Shown: in pieces, positions 1-7,416 of the stretch | Layout: each line of letters starts with the position of its first letter | Position numbering within the stretch: position 1 is the first letter of the stretch | Assembly: GCA_003153585.1 (NCBI GenBank) | Contig: PLZZ01000254.1 | Span: forward strand, 1,415-13,013 | DNA length: 11,599 nt | DNA from: Acidobacteriota bacterium | Lineage (GTDB): Bacteria; Acidobacteriota; Terriglobia; Acidiferrales; UBA7541 | Direction: 5' to 3' | Made by a program: the position numbers and the translations under genes | The notes under the pieces: generated by a model | Seen by the model: the letters and a program-made list of their open reading frames with translations, nothing else | The model's database searches: none | Told to the model about the DNA's origin: nothing

Positions 1-2009
1 GGCGGCGTATTCTCGATTTCAAAGCGATCGCTCTCGCGTTCGCCGGTGAGGGACTGATCCACGGGATTCGACGGAGAGTCCGAAGCAACGATTTTCAAAT
101 AATAGGCTCCGTCCGGCATCGTTGTGGTGTCCCAGGAATAATATTTTTGCGTGAGCTTATCTTTCAACAGGCGCCAGTTCTGCTCGCCTTCTCCGTGATA
201 ATAAACGGAAAACGTGAGATCGTCGTCGTTATCATCATGCGCGCTCCACAGCACGCTGGCGTAACCCTTGTCCTCAAAGCCCTGGGGAGGCACTTCCATC
301 TTTGGAAATCGCGCAGGAATGTCCGGAGTCACGCCCGGCGCTGTTGGAAAATTTGTGGTATTGCGTTGCGGCTGCCGGAGCTGCACGGATGCAGGAGTTA
401 TCAGTCCGCTCTGCGGGCTCGCGAAACCCTGCACGCGAATTCCGGGATCTTGAATCGCGATGTCGTCAATCACCGGCGCAACATTTTTCGGCTGATAAGC
501 CAAACCTACCCAAGAAATATTCGGCACGCCCCCGCTGTCCGTGTCCAGGAAGACCGCCTTCCATTGCACGAATCGTGCCGCAGGACAATCCACGGTTTCG
601 CCCGAGGCATTCTTGTAGGGTCCGGCCCAGGCGCTCCAATTCTTTTGTGGAGTGGAGGTATTTCCGGAGCGGACGTAGAAAGCGACCTTGCCTTGCGTGG
701 CGCCATCGCCCCACCATGACAAACGTCCCCAGTGCGAAAATATCTTGGCGTCGAATGTGTCGGATTCGAAGCTGCCGCTGGGATCGTATCCTGGCCCGAG
801 AGTGAAGATTTTCCCGGGGTTGGCCGTGGCGACGTACATCTCCCCGTGGGGGCCTGCGATAATGCTGGTAACCTGTGCCGAAGCGGTTTTCGCGATACTC
901 GAATAAATATCGTTGCCTTGCAGCGAGAGAATGGCGCCCTTATTTCCAGTGCCCAGAAGAATATTTTGGGTGGACGAAAGCCCCATGGCAAATACCAGAT
1001 CATCGCGCGAGGTCCACAGTGTCTCGGGAGATCCGTCCGGCGATATTTTTATCACTTCCGCGCCACCCGTCGCCGATGAAATGAACGGGAATGAAATAGC
1101 GGGCTGCGGCGATTGTGCCTGCAATTGCAGCGTCACGTTTCCCTGGGGTGTGTTGTTCGCTTGCAATTGGGACAAAGACGGCGGCACATTAATCACCGGC
1201 GAGGCGGATGCGGCGTGCTGCTTCTCTCCGATCGATGCGGCATAAATATTGCCTTTGTCGTCCGTCAGCAGAGAGGTCACTTCCTTCTTACTCGTCTCAT
1301 AAATAACAAATACAGGGCCCGCTTCGGGCATGGCCTGAGAATTTTTCCGGACGATTGCGACTCGCAAAACCAAGCCGTTGGGATCGGTTCCAATCAAAAG
1401 ATTCCCCTTCTGATCGAACGCGAGAGAACGCGCGTGGCGTTCATCACTTTGATAGAAGAGCTGGCCCTTGCCATCCGGCGTGACCGCGAATACTTCGCCT
1501 TTATCTCCCGTCGCCACGAATAGCGTACCCTGCGAATCCAGTGCCAGCGCCCAGATGTACTTGGTCTTCGGGTCGAAGAAAACGCTTTTCTGGCCTTCGG
1601 GCGTAACTTTGTACACTTTTCCATCCGGCGAAGTTCCGACATACAAATTATCGTGCGAATCAAACGTGATGGCCTGGGCGGCAAGCTCGCCGGACTCGAA
1701 AACCGTGGTTGGCTTCGACGGATCGTCAAAGCGCAAGACTTTTGCATTCGATCCGCCCGCAGCGTAAAGACGCCCTCGCGAATCCGCGCGCAGGGCCCAA
1801 AGATAAGCGAGGTTCGGATCCGAAAAGGCAGTGAACTTCGGCGCGGGCATGAGCTTTCCATCGCTGCGTATGGCGACGCCGTTCGCCGTGCCGCGCTCGA
1901 ATTCGGAGAACTCCGATTGCCGCCATATGCGTGTGTGTTCCGCGAGCGCGGAGATAGGCACGATGAGTCCTAGCGCCAGAATCCACACAACAAATCCTCG
2001 CGGTCTCAT
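1..2009 (-). CDS. Exported beta-propeller (NHL/SMP-30-like) protein, C-terminus cut by window edge
   Basis: The gene opens with ATG at 2009 and stays open for 669 codons to the window edge, so the C-terminus is missing. Residues 1-23 look like a signal peptide ending in ALA, so the protein is exported. Residues about 25-415 contain repeated units of the type 'DSQGTLFVATGDKGEVFAVTPDG', typical of beta-propellers of the NHL/SMP-30/WD40-like kind. Residues about 417-540 (starting near HWGRLSWWGDG, with W-W and QWKAVF motifs) look like a jelly-roll/galactose-binding-like module. Residues about 586-651 (VLWSAHDDNDDDLTFSVYYH, then WDTTTMPDGAYYLKIVASD) look like an FN3/cadherin-type beta-sandwich. 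No enzymatic residues are recognisable; a binding or scaffold role is an inference. The start is supported by AAAGGAGA at 2019-2026. It follows the S55 peptidase gene after 29 bp, so the two are probably one operon. Confidence 0.85.
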   Translation of the reverse strand, partial: MRPRGFVVWILALGLIVPISALAEHTRIWRQSEFSEFERGTANGVAIRSDGKLMPAPKFTAFSDPNLAYLWALRADSRGRLYAAGGSNAKVLRFDDPSKPTTVFESGELAAQAITFDSHDNLYVGTSPDGKVYKVTPEGQKSVFFDPKTKYIWALALDSQGTLFVATGDKGEVFAVTPDGKGQLFYQSDERHARSLAFDQKGNLLIGTDPNGLVLRVAIVRKNSQAMPEAGPVFVIYETSKKEVTSLLTDDKGNIYAASIGEKQHAASASPVINVPPSLSQLQANNTPQGNVTLQLQAQSPQPAISFPFISSATGGAEVIKISPDGSPETLWTSRDDLVFAMGLSSTQNILLGTGNKGAILSLQGNDIYSSIAKTASAQVTSIIAGPHGEMYVATANPGKIFTLGPGYDPSGSFESDTFDAKIFSHWGRLSWWGDGATQGKVAFYVRSGNTSTPQKNWSAWAGPYKNASGETVDCPAARFVQWKAVFLDTDSGGVPNISWVGLAYQPKNVAPVIDDIAIQDPGIRVQGFASPQSGLITPASVQLRQPQRNTTNFPTAPGVTPDIPARFPKMEVPPQGFEDKGYASVLWSAHDDNDDDLTFSVYYHGEGEQNWRLLKDKLTQKYYSWDTTTMPDGAYYLKIVASDSPSNPVDQSLTGERESDRFEIENTP

Positions 2010-2038
2010 CAATCGGAATCTCCTTTTCGAAAGGGGCT

Positions 2039-3847
2039 TCACTTCACTGTAATCGTCAGAGTGCGTTCACCGGTAATTACCTGATGCATTTCCGCAAACC
2101 ATGAACCGGCCAACGACTGGTGCAGCAATCTCGCGCCGCCCACGTTTTGGCGCTGGTCCAGCACACTGATCTCCGAGGACGGCGCGTTGGGCATCACTTT
2201 GTCTTCTATGAGCAAGGTTGTAGTGGGCTGTAGCAGGGTGGCATAGAGGCAGTCGTTTTGCCGTCCGCGATTGATCAATTTGATCAGTTCTTCCAGTCCC
2301 GGCAGCGGACCCTGCATCCCGGCCGTCGGATCCACGGTGCGATCCACTGTTTCTCCGTCGCTGATCAGGAGCTCCAGCGTGCCGCGGGCGGTCTGCGGCG
2401 GAATGGTAATCGGAATTTGCTGAATGAACGGCTCACCGCGGTAGGGCCGCAGCAAAACCTTCACGGCTACCGTCTCGCCGGGCGCTACTTCGCTTTTTTC
2501 GATCCAGGCGTTATCAATCATGGACCAGCGCCGCTCCGCCAACGCCGTCACTTTTAAATGGATACCCTGAACGTGCGGTGGTTCGTAGGGATTCGAATAG
2601 ATGCGGGCAAAGATACTTTGAACCTCGGTGGCCACATAAAAGCCGCTAGGGATCGGCTGATCATTCGGCGCAAAAAGATTTTCCAAATGGACCGGCGTGT
2701 GACCTTGCAGGTCAATATCACCCTCCATTCGCAGTGTCCAGCCTTCGCCGTAAGCAGGGCTTCCTACAATGCCGTTATAGGTCGCCAGCGCCACCAAAAG
2801 GGGAGTGAGTTGGGGGCTTTCGATAACCTCAAAATGAAATTTCTTCTCGGCGTTCGGCGTCACCAGAGTCACATCCACCGGAATCATTGCCGGTCCGGCG
2901 CCCAGCTTGCCCATTATCGCTGACGAGCGATCCTGAGTTAAGGTACCGATCGTTCCACCGGTAGTAATGATTTTCGTCGAAGCCATCGAGGACGCCAGAG
3001 TCGTAAGTACGTGGGCGCGCGTCATCGGCATCGAAACCGAGCCGAACGAAAATATCGGATGGCCGCAGGCAAGAATCGTTCCGTCGCTCTCTACAGCCGT
3101 TATCGTGCATCCGGGAGCGATCGAGAGATCGCCGCGAACCAACTCCACTCCTACCATGTCCCCGGGCTTCACCTGAGGATCTTCCGGGGTCGGCTCGGCG
3201 CTACCACCCGCCATCATGCTCATTCCCCAACCGGAGAGCTGTTTGCTGAATTGCGCGATCGTGTCCGGATAAAGCCCGGCGGAAATCAGCGGCGTCTCGA
3301 TGGGAACCAGAAATTGTCCCGCGCCGGCGCTGGTGCGAGCGGAAAATTCTTGCGGCAGGGCTAGGCGCGAAGCTGCGGGGAACATTCCGGTATTCACGGC
3401 GGATGCTCCGGCCGCGCTGCCCGGCGGAGAGACCGAATCTTTTTCGACTTCGAGCATGCTTTGAATCGGCGTCACTCCGCCGATCGCTTCTTTCGTAAAT
3501 ACGCCGAGCTTAAGAGAAAGCGCGCCGGCCAGTTTTCCCTCGAAATAAACGGGACTCCCGCTCATCCCGGCGACTACTCCGGTGTGCTCGACTTTTTCGC
3601 CGAGAAGTTGGACGAGAATAATGTCCTGCTTGGGACCCAACGCGTTGTGCAGGACACCCAGCACGACGAGATCCACCTTCTCGATTTCATCACCGGTGAA
3701 GATGGTATAAACCACGCCCTTCATGCCCGGTTGCACCTGGTCCAGCGGGAATGTTGCCTGGGTGTCGCCGGCAAATCCCGGCAGTGCAAAAATCAGAATT
3801 AGGGCGAATAGATATGCGAAGGATTTTTTCCGTGAGGCTAAAGGCAT
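2039..3847 (-). CDS. Exported SpoIVB-like peptidase S55 domain protein
   Basis: The product is 602 residues if started at ATG 3847; ATG at 3853 would add two residues. I prefer 3847 because a good promoter -10 ends at 3856, which puts the transcript start at or after the first ATG. The N-terminus has a lysine-rich stretch and a hydrophobic segment (about 9-26), so it is exported. The S55 hallmarks are present: GMSGSP at 94-99 (candidate nucleophile Ser96) and GHPIF at 262-266 (candidate catalytic His263), preceded by a 'GTILAC' strand as in the SpoIVB family. The C-terminal 170 residues are beta-rich with no motif I recognise. SpoIVB itself activates sigma-K processing in sporulating Firmicutes, but nothing here suggests sporulation, so the substrate is unknown. 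No PDZ domain is obvious. Its downstream partner is the beta-propeller gene, 29 bp away. Confidence 0.85.
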   Translation of the reverse strand: MPLASRKKSFAYLFALILIFALPGFAGDTQATFPLDQVQPGMKGVVYTIFTGDEIEKVDLVVLGVLHNALGPKQDIILVQLLGEKVEHTGVVAGMSGSPVYFEGKLAGALSLKLGVFTKEAIGGVTPIQSMLEVEKDSVSPPGSAAGASAVNTGMFPAASRLALPQEFSARTSAGAGQFLVPIETPLISAGLYPDTIAQFSKQLSGWGMSMMAGGSAEPTPEDPQVKPGDMVGVELVRGDLSIAPGCTITAVESDGTILACGHPIFSFGSVSMPMTRAHVLTTLASSMASTKIITTGGTIGTLTQDRSSAIMGKLGAGPAMIPVDVTLVTPNAEKKFHFEVIESPQLTPLLVALATYNGIVGSPAYGEGWTLRMEGDIDLQGHTPVHLENLFAPNDQPIPSGFYVATEVQSIFARIYSNPYEPPHVQGIHLKVTALAERRWSMIDNAWIEKSEVAPGETVAVKVLLRPYRGEPFIQQIPITIPPQTARGTLELLISDGETVDRTVDPTAGMQGPLPGLEELIKLINRGRQNDCLYATLLQPTTTLLIEDKVMPNAPSSEISVLDQRQNVGGARLLHQSLAGSWFAEMHQVITGERTLTITVK

Positions 3848-3855
3848 GAACATAA

Positions 3856-3884
3856 ATGATACCCGCCGGGTCCATGGGAAGCAA
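3856..3884 (-). promoter_or_regulatory. Sigma-70-type promoter of the S55 peptidase gene
   Basis: On the minus strand TTGCTT (3884-3879) is followed by a 17-bp spacer and TATCAT (3861-3856), five of six matches to the -10 consensus. The predicted transcript start, 6-8 nt after the -10, falls at about 3850-3847, at or next to the ATG at 3847. The mRNA would be leaderless or nearly so, and no convincing ribosome-binding site is seen. Confidence 0.5.
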
Positions 3885-3893
3885 ATCGCCTCA

Positions 3894-3902
3894 TGCTAGA
3901 AT
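3894..3902 (+). promoter_or_regulatory. Extended -10 promoter element of aroA
   Basis: TGCTAGAAT carries the extended -10 TG plus a TAGAAT hexamer (4/6 to TATAAT). No good -35 is seen 17-18 bp upstream, which extended -10 promoters can tolerate. Only six bases separate it from the aroA ATG at 3909, so the transcript would begin at or beside the start codon. There is no Shine-Dalgarno sequence before aroA, consistent with leaderless translation. Confidence 0.45.
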
Positions 3903-3908
3903 CGCGCG

Positions 3909-5225
3909 ATGGCGAAAATGTTTGGTAACAAGACGATATCGCCCGGCGGAACTATCGACGGGGTGGTCGAGCTCCCCGGCGACAAGTCCATATCGCACCG
4001 CTATGCGCTGATTGCAGCGCTAGCCGAAGGCCGCAGCGAAATACGCAACTATTCGACCGCGGCAGACTGCCGGAGCACGCTGGGCTGTCTGCGCCGCCTG
4101 GGAGTTGAAACGGATTTCACGCGGGAGCGCCTGCACATATCCGGTCAGGGGCTCGGTGGCTTGCAAGCCCCGCGGCGTTCTTTGGATGCAGAGAACTCCG
4201 GAACGACGATCCGCATGCTTGCAGGGGTGCTCGCGGGCCAGTCTTTTACCTCAACTTTAACCGGCGATGCTTCCTTGCGGAGCCGCCCCATGCGCCGCGT
4301 GGTGGAACCACTGCGAAAGATGGGAGCCGAAATTCGCGCTCATGACGATGATTGCGCGCCGCTGGAAATCCGTGGCGGCGCTTTGCATTCGATTGACTAC
4401 ACGTTGCCGATTCCGAGCGCGCAAGTGAAGTCTGCAATCCTGCTGGCCGGTCTTTACGCCGACGGCGTAACGACGGTGCGGGAAGCGGTACGCACGCGCG
4501 ATCATACGGAACTGGCGCTGCGCGAATTCGGAGCGACGATCGAAAGTCTGAACAAATCGGTGCGCATACATCCGCGTCCGAAGCTCGAAGCGCGCCGATT
4601 GACGGTCCCGGGCGATCTTTCCAGCGGAGTTTTTTTTATCGCTGCCGCGCTGATCGTCCCGGACTCTGCTTTGATATTGCATAACGTGGGATTGAACCCC
4701 ACGCGCACACGCGTCCTGGATTTCCTGATTTCCATCGGAGCTGCGATTCATCTCGCAGCGGTTCAATTGCGCGACGGGGAATTGATTGGCGACATTTCCG
4801 TGCGACATTCAGCCCTTGCGGGGGGCGAAATTAGCGGCGCGCACGCCGCCGAAATGATTGATGAGCTTCCCATGCTTGCGGCGCTCGGTCCATTCACCGA
4901 GAAGGGAATCGAAATACACGGAGCGCAGGAATTGCGGGTGAAGGAGAGCGACCGCATCGCCACGATTTCGGCAGGGTTACGCCGGATGGGCGCGCGTGTG
5001 GAAGAATTTCCAGATGGTCTTCGCGTGGAAGGGCGTTCCGCCGGAAAACTGCGAGGCGCTAAAGTCGAGCCGGCTGGAGATCATCGCATCGCGATGGCGC
5101 TCGCTATTGCAGCGCTAGGGGCACAAGGCGATACAGTGATCCGCCATGCCGATTGTGTTGCAGTTTCGTTCCCGGAATTTTTCGTTATTCTCGAACGGCT
5201 GCGTGGAAAGGGAACTGACGGCTAA
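3909..5225 (+). CDS. aroA: 3-phosphoshikimate 1-carboxyvinyltransferase (EPSP synthase)
   Basis: A 438-residue cytoplasmic enzyme of normal family length. It transfers the enolpyruvyl group of PEP to shikimate-3-phosphate in the sixth step of the shikimate pathway toward chorismate and aromatic amino acids. Visible motifs, in order: GDKSISHR (24-31, Lys and Ser contacting substrate), NSGTTIR (96-102), GDASLRSRPM (119-128), SAQVK (170-174), RDHTE (197-201), NPTR (263-266), DELP with the catalytic-type Asp318, KESDR (345-349) and DHR (391-393). The GDKS, SAQxK, RDHTE and NPTR set is that described for class II (CP4/Bacillus-like) enzymes. The residue matching E. coli Gly96 is Gly98, so the alanine found in CP4 is absent. 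ATG 3909 has no ribosome-binding site but sits right after an extended -10; ATG 3918 is a weaker alternative. No other shikimate gene is adjacent. Confidence 0.97.
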   Translation: MAKMFGNKTISPGGTIDGVVELPGDKSISHRYALIAALAEGRSEIRNYSTAADCRSTLGCLRRLGVETDFTRERLHISGQGLGGLQAPRRSLDAENSGTTIRMLAGVLAGQSFTSTLTGDASLRSRPMRRVVEPLRKMGAEIRAHDDDCAPLEIRGGALHSIDYTLPIPSAQVKSAILLAGLYADGVTTVREAVRTRDHTELALREFGATIESLNKSVRIHPRPKLEARRLTVPGDLSSGVFFIAAALIVPDSALILHNVGLNPTRTRVLDFLISIGAAIHLAAVQLRDGELIGDISVRHSALAGGEISGAHAAEMIDELPMLAALGPFTEKGIEIHGAQELRVKESDRIATISAGLRRMGARVEEFPDGLRVEGRSAGKLRGAKVEPAGDHRIAMALAIAALGAQGDTVIRHADCVAVSFPEFFVILERLRGKGTDG

Positions 5226-6586
5226 GAGGATTTGCGGAGATAAAAGGTCCCGTAGCTCGTGGCGATGTGAATTTTTGGGCCGCCTGCTCCGACCTTCCCG
5301 CTGAGCCGTCCCGTCCCGTTATCATTCTGAAGCTTCAGAGAAGCGTCCTCGAATTCGCTCTGAACCTCGCCCGATTGTGAAATAGCGGAAATTTCGAAGC
5401 TGGAGTTCGAAGGCAGCGTTAGATCCACTTCCCCGGAGTCGTCCGCGATATTAATATCTTCGCGCGGAGGCTGGGAAAAGCGCAATTTGATGTTCCCTTT
5501 CGAGTCGGCGATATCAATACGCCCGCTGATGTTTTCCGCTTCGATGTCCTTGTCATGGGTGGCCAGATTCGCAGAGCCGCTCACGTCCGAAATTTCGATT
5601 TGCTCGGAATCCAGCTCTAACCGCCCGCGCACGCCCACGAGCGTCATATCCGCCTTTTGCGACCGGTAATGCGTAGTGCCGGCCACACTTCTGACGCGGA
5701 TAGGCCCAAAGAAATCTCCGTCGAGCGCAGCGTTTCCTTTTACTTCGGATATCTCAATTTCATTGCCGTGCCCGGTGAGGCTGACGTTTCCACCCACGCC
5801 GGTGATGCGAGCGTCCCCTTTCGTTATTTTCGCGCTCGCGTCCGAACTTACATTATGTATTTCGACGTCTCCGCTATCAGTTCTGGCGGTTACCGGACCC
5901 GCGATCTCGGAGATCTTGATGTCACCGTGTGAAGAATTTACCCAAAGCGAAATCTGTTTGGGGAGGGTAACTTCGAGGTCTATGCCCACAGTGCCGTCGG
6001 AATCTTCCTGATTGACGGGATGGACGACGTATCCGCCTCCCGTCTGTTCAATAACAACCTTCACTTTGTTCATCCGCTCCTGCGCCGCAGATTCCGTCGA
6101 TCCCGAAGCGGACTTGTTTACCGTCACGCGCAAGTCATTTCCTTCTCCAGCATGTGCTGTGATATCTCCGCGGTCGGTGGTCAGTGTAACGTGCGCGTTG
6201 GCGGGAAGAGTTTTCGGACTTAGCTCTTCGCTTTGCGAAAAATCCTTTGAGAAAGGGTCCATGTGGAAATTCGGACCCAGGTTCACATCTCTGCCGACCA
6301 GCCAGTGTTTGGCGCCCAGGCCAATGAAAACAAAAACTACCAGAACCATCAGCGCGGCTTCTCCTCCGCTCAGCAGCGGAGGTTTGCCCTCGCCAGAGCG
6401 TTGCGCTGAAAGATGATCGATGATCTTGGCAAGGCCCCAGACGATCAGCAGCACGGGCCAAAAACGATAAAAGTAATGCCAGATTTGAAATTCCTGATGG
6501 AATCGTTCGAAGAGGAAAAGCACTCCGAGGAAAATCAGAAGTAATCCGCTGAATATAGAGCTGCGCTGGCCTTGACCGTTGCTCAC
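5222..6586 (-). CDS. DUF4097-type beta-solenoid membrane protein with N-terminal LiaI-like membrane region
   Basis: A 454-residue product read from a GTG start. Residues 11-27 and 43-56 form a two-helix hairpin with the motif FWPVLLIVWGL, as in LiaI/LiaF-type (DUF5668) membrane regions. A third hydrophobic segment lies at about 77-96. Residues about 130-450 are a long run of roughly 20-residue beta repeats (for example HGDIKISEIAG, DSGDVEIHNV, GRIDIADSKGNIKL), the pattern of the DUF4097 adhesin-like beta-solenoid, predicted outside the membrane. The exact function is unknown; relatives occur in envelope-stress operons. The gene is last of a five-gene sigma-factor operon. Its GTG starts 7 bp after the stop of the 71-residue gene, and GAGGG at 6595-6591, overlapping that stop, is the likely weak ribosome-binding site. 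Its TAG stop overlaps the aroA stop on the other strand. Confidence 0.85.
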   Translation of the reverse strand: MSNGQGQRSSIFSGLLLIFLGVLFLFERFHQEFQIWHYFYRFWPVLLIVWGLAKIIDHLSAQRSGEGKPPLLSGGEAALMVLVVFVFIGLGAKHWLVGRDVNLGPNFHMDPFSKDFSQSEELSPKTLPANAHVTLTTDRGDITAHAGEGNDLRVTVNKSASGSTESAAQERMNKVKVVIEQTGGGYVVHPVNQEDSDGTVGIDLEVTLPKQISLWVNSSHGDIKISEIAGPVTARTDSGDVEIHNVSSDASAKITKGDARITGVGGNVSLTGHGNEIEISEVKGNAALDGDFFGPIRVRSVAGTTHYRSQKADMTLVGVRGRLELDSEQIEISDVSGSANLATHDKDIEAENISGRIDIADSKGNIKLRFSQPPREDINIADDSGEVDLTLPSNSSFEISAISQSGEVQSEFEDASLKLQNDNGTGRLSGKVGAGGPKIHIATSYGTFYLRKSS

Positions 6587-6593
6587 GCCGCCC

Positions 6594-6809
6594 TCACGAA
6601 CTGATGTGCCCTTGTTTGGAGGCGAGCGATTGCAGCACCAGTATGAAGCCGATCACAATCAGCAGTACCGGCCAGAGGTCTCCGAAGCTGTAGCGGCTGT
6701 ATTGGCCAATCAGGAAAAGCACGCCGACGGTGATGAGTATCACTGGTCCCATGAGACTGCGAATCCGGCAATTTGCGCATGCACAGTGAACCCGGTTTGA
6801 ATCAGCCAT
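6594..6809 (-). CDS. Small LiaI/DUF5668-like two-helix membrane protein
   Basis: A 71-residue protein. Residues 8-14 read HCACANC (Cys9, Cys11, Cys14 with His8), a compact possible metal or redox site. Two hydrophobic helices follow (about 19-35 and 44-61), with 'LITVGVLFLIGQ' and 'LWPVLLIVIGFILVL', the LiaI/LiaF-type hairpin also found at the N-terminus of the next gene and the C-terminus of the previous one. A role as a small envelope-stress membrane protein is inferred from this family resemblance and from the operon. The start ATG at 6809 has AGGAGA upstream, and that site is merged with the TAG stop of the preceding gene (TAGGAG), suggesting translational coupling. Confidence 0.85.
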   Translation of the reverse strand: MADSNRVHCACANCRIRSLMGPVILITVGVLFLIGQYSRYSFGDLWPVLLIVIGFILVLQSLASKQGHISS

Positions 6810-6819
6810 CGAATATCTC

Positions 6820-7416
6820 CTACGACTTTTTCTGCGTGCGTTCCCAGACGAGCCATGCGCCCAGGATGATCAAGCCCACCGGCCAGGTTTTCGAAAACCA
6901 CTCCCGGTCCAGCAAACCAAAATTCTTCATCAGCAATAAAGCGCCAATAGCGATCAAAATAATTGCGCCCATGGGCTTGCTGCCATCGGCGGACGCAAAA
7001 TCGACAGGTTCAGCCGCACCCAGCCTGCGAGCTTTGGCGGTGCGATAGGCTTCCACCGGCATATAGAAGTAGAAGCAGCCCAGAGCAATCGCAAAAAACG
7101 CATCATATCCGCCGGGCAAATCGCTGTTCAGCAGCGCGATCAGACCGCCGAAAATCAGGACGTGGATCAGACCCTTGATGTATTCGCCGTTGTAAACCGC
7201 GCCAAGCCCGGGAATAAATCCCAGCGTCGCGGCGAGCCCGGGATTGGTGTCCGACCGGGGCGGCACATCCGGCCGCGGCACCACCACCGCAGCGGCCAAA
7301 CAGTTTTCACAATAGAGCGCGCCGTTAACCTCCCGCGTGCAGGCGGGGCAGAGCGGCTTGCCGCAATTACGGCAGAATCCGGTGGCGTCCACTTCCGGGT
7401 GCGTGGCGCATTTCAT
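6820..7416 (-). CDS. B-box zinc-finger multi-pass membrane protein with LiaI-like C-terminus
   Basis: A 198-residue protein. Residues 3-39 have eight spaced ligands, C3-x2-H6-x8-C15-x2-C18-x4-C23-x2-C26-x9-C36-x2-C39, a B-box-type cross-brace able to hold two zinc ions. A TM2-like hydrophobic region follows (about 58-97, including LGFIPGLGAVYNGEYIKG) with another helix at about 104-120. The C-terminal hairpin (about 149-164 and 177-191, with TWPVGLIILGAW) matches the LiaI-like hairpins of the next two gene products. The zinc finger, before the first membrane segment, is probably cytoplasmic and may bind protein partners; this is inference. The start ATG overlaps the anti-sigma stop as ATGA and has AGGAG at 7427-7423, six bases away, so translation is likely coupled to the anti-sigma gene. 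Confidence 0.88.
   Translation of the reverse strand: MKCATHPEVDATGFCRNCGKPLCPACTREVNGALYCENCLAAAVVVPRPDVPPRSDTNPGLAATLGFIPGLGAVYNGEYIKGLIHVLIFGGLIALLNSDLPGGYDAFFAIALGCFYFYMPVEAYRTAKARRLGAAEPVDFASADGSKPMGAIILIAIGALLLMKNFGLLDREWFSKTWPVGLIILGAWLVWERTQKKS

Noticed and set aside
147..719. Plus-strand open frame of 190 codons
   Set aside because: It is antisense to the beta-propeller gene, which is open without a stop through the whole region and shows repeated propeller motifs.
4630..4637. Run of eight T residues in aroA
   Set aside because: Could suggest slippage or a terminator, but no stem precedes it and the frame continues with conserved motifs on both sides.
4257..4808. Minus-strand open frame of 183 codons inside aroA
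   Set aside because: aroA is unambiguous over this stretch; the antisense product has low-complexity Arg/Gln composition typical of shadows.
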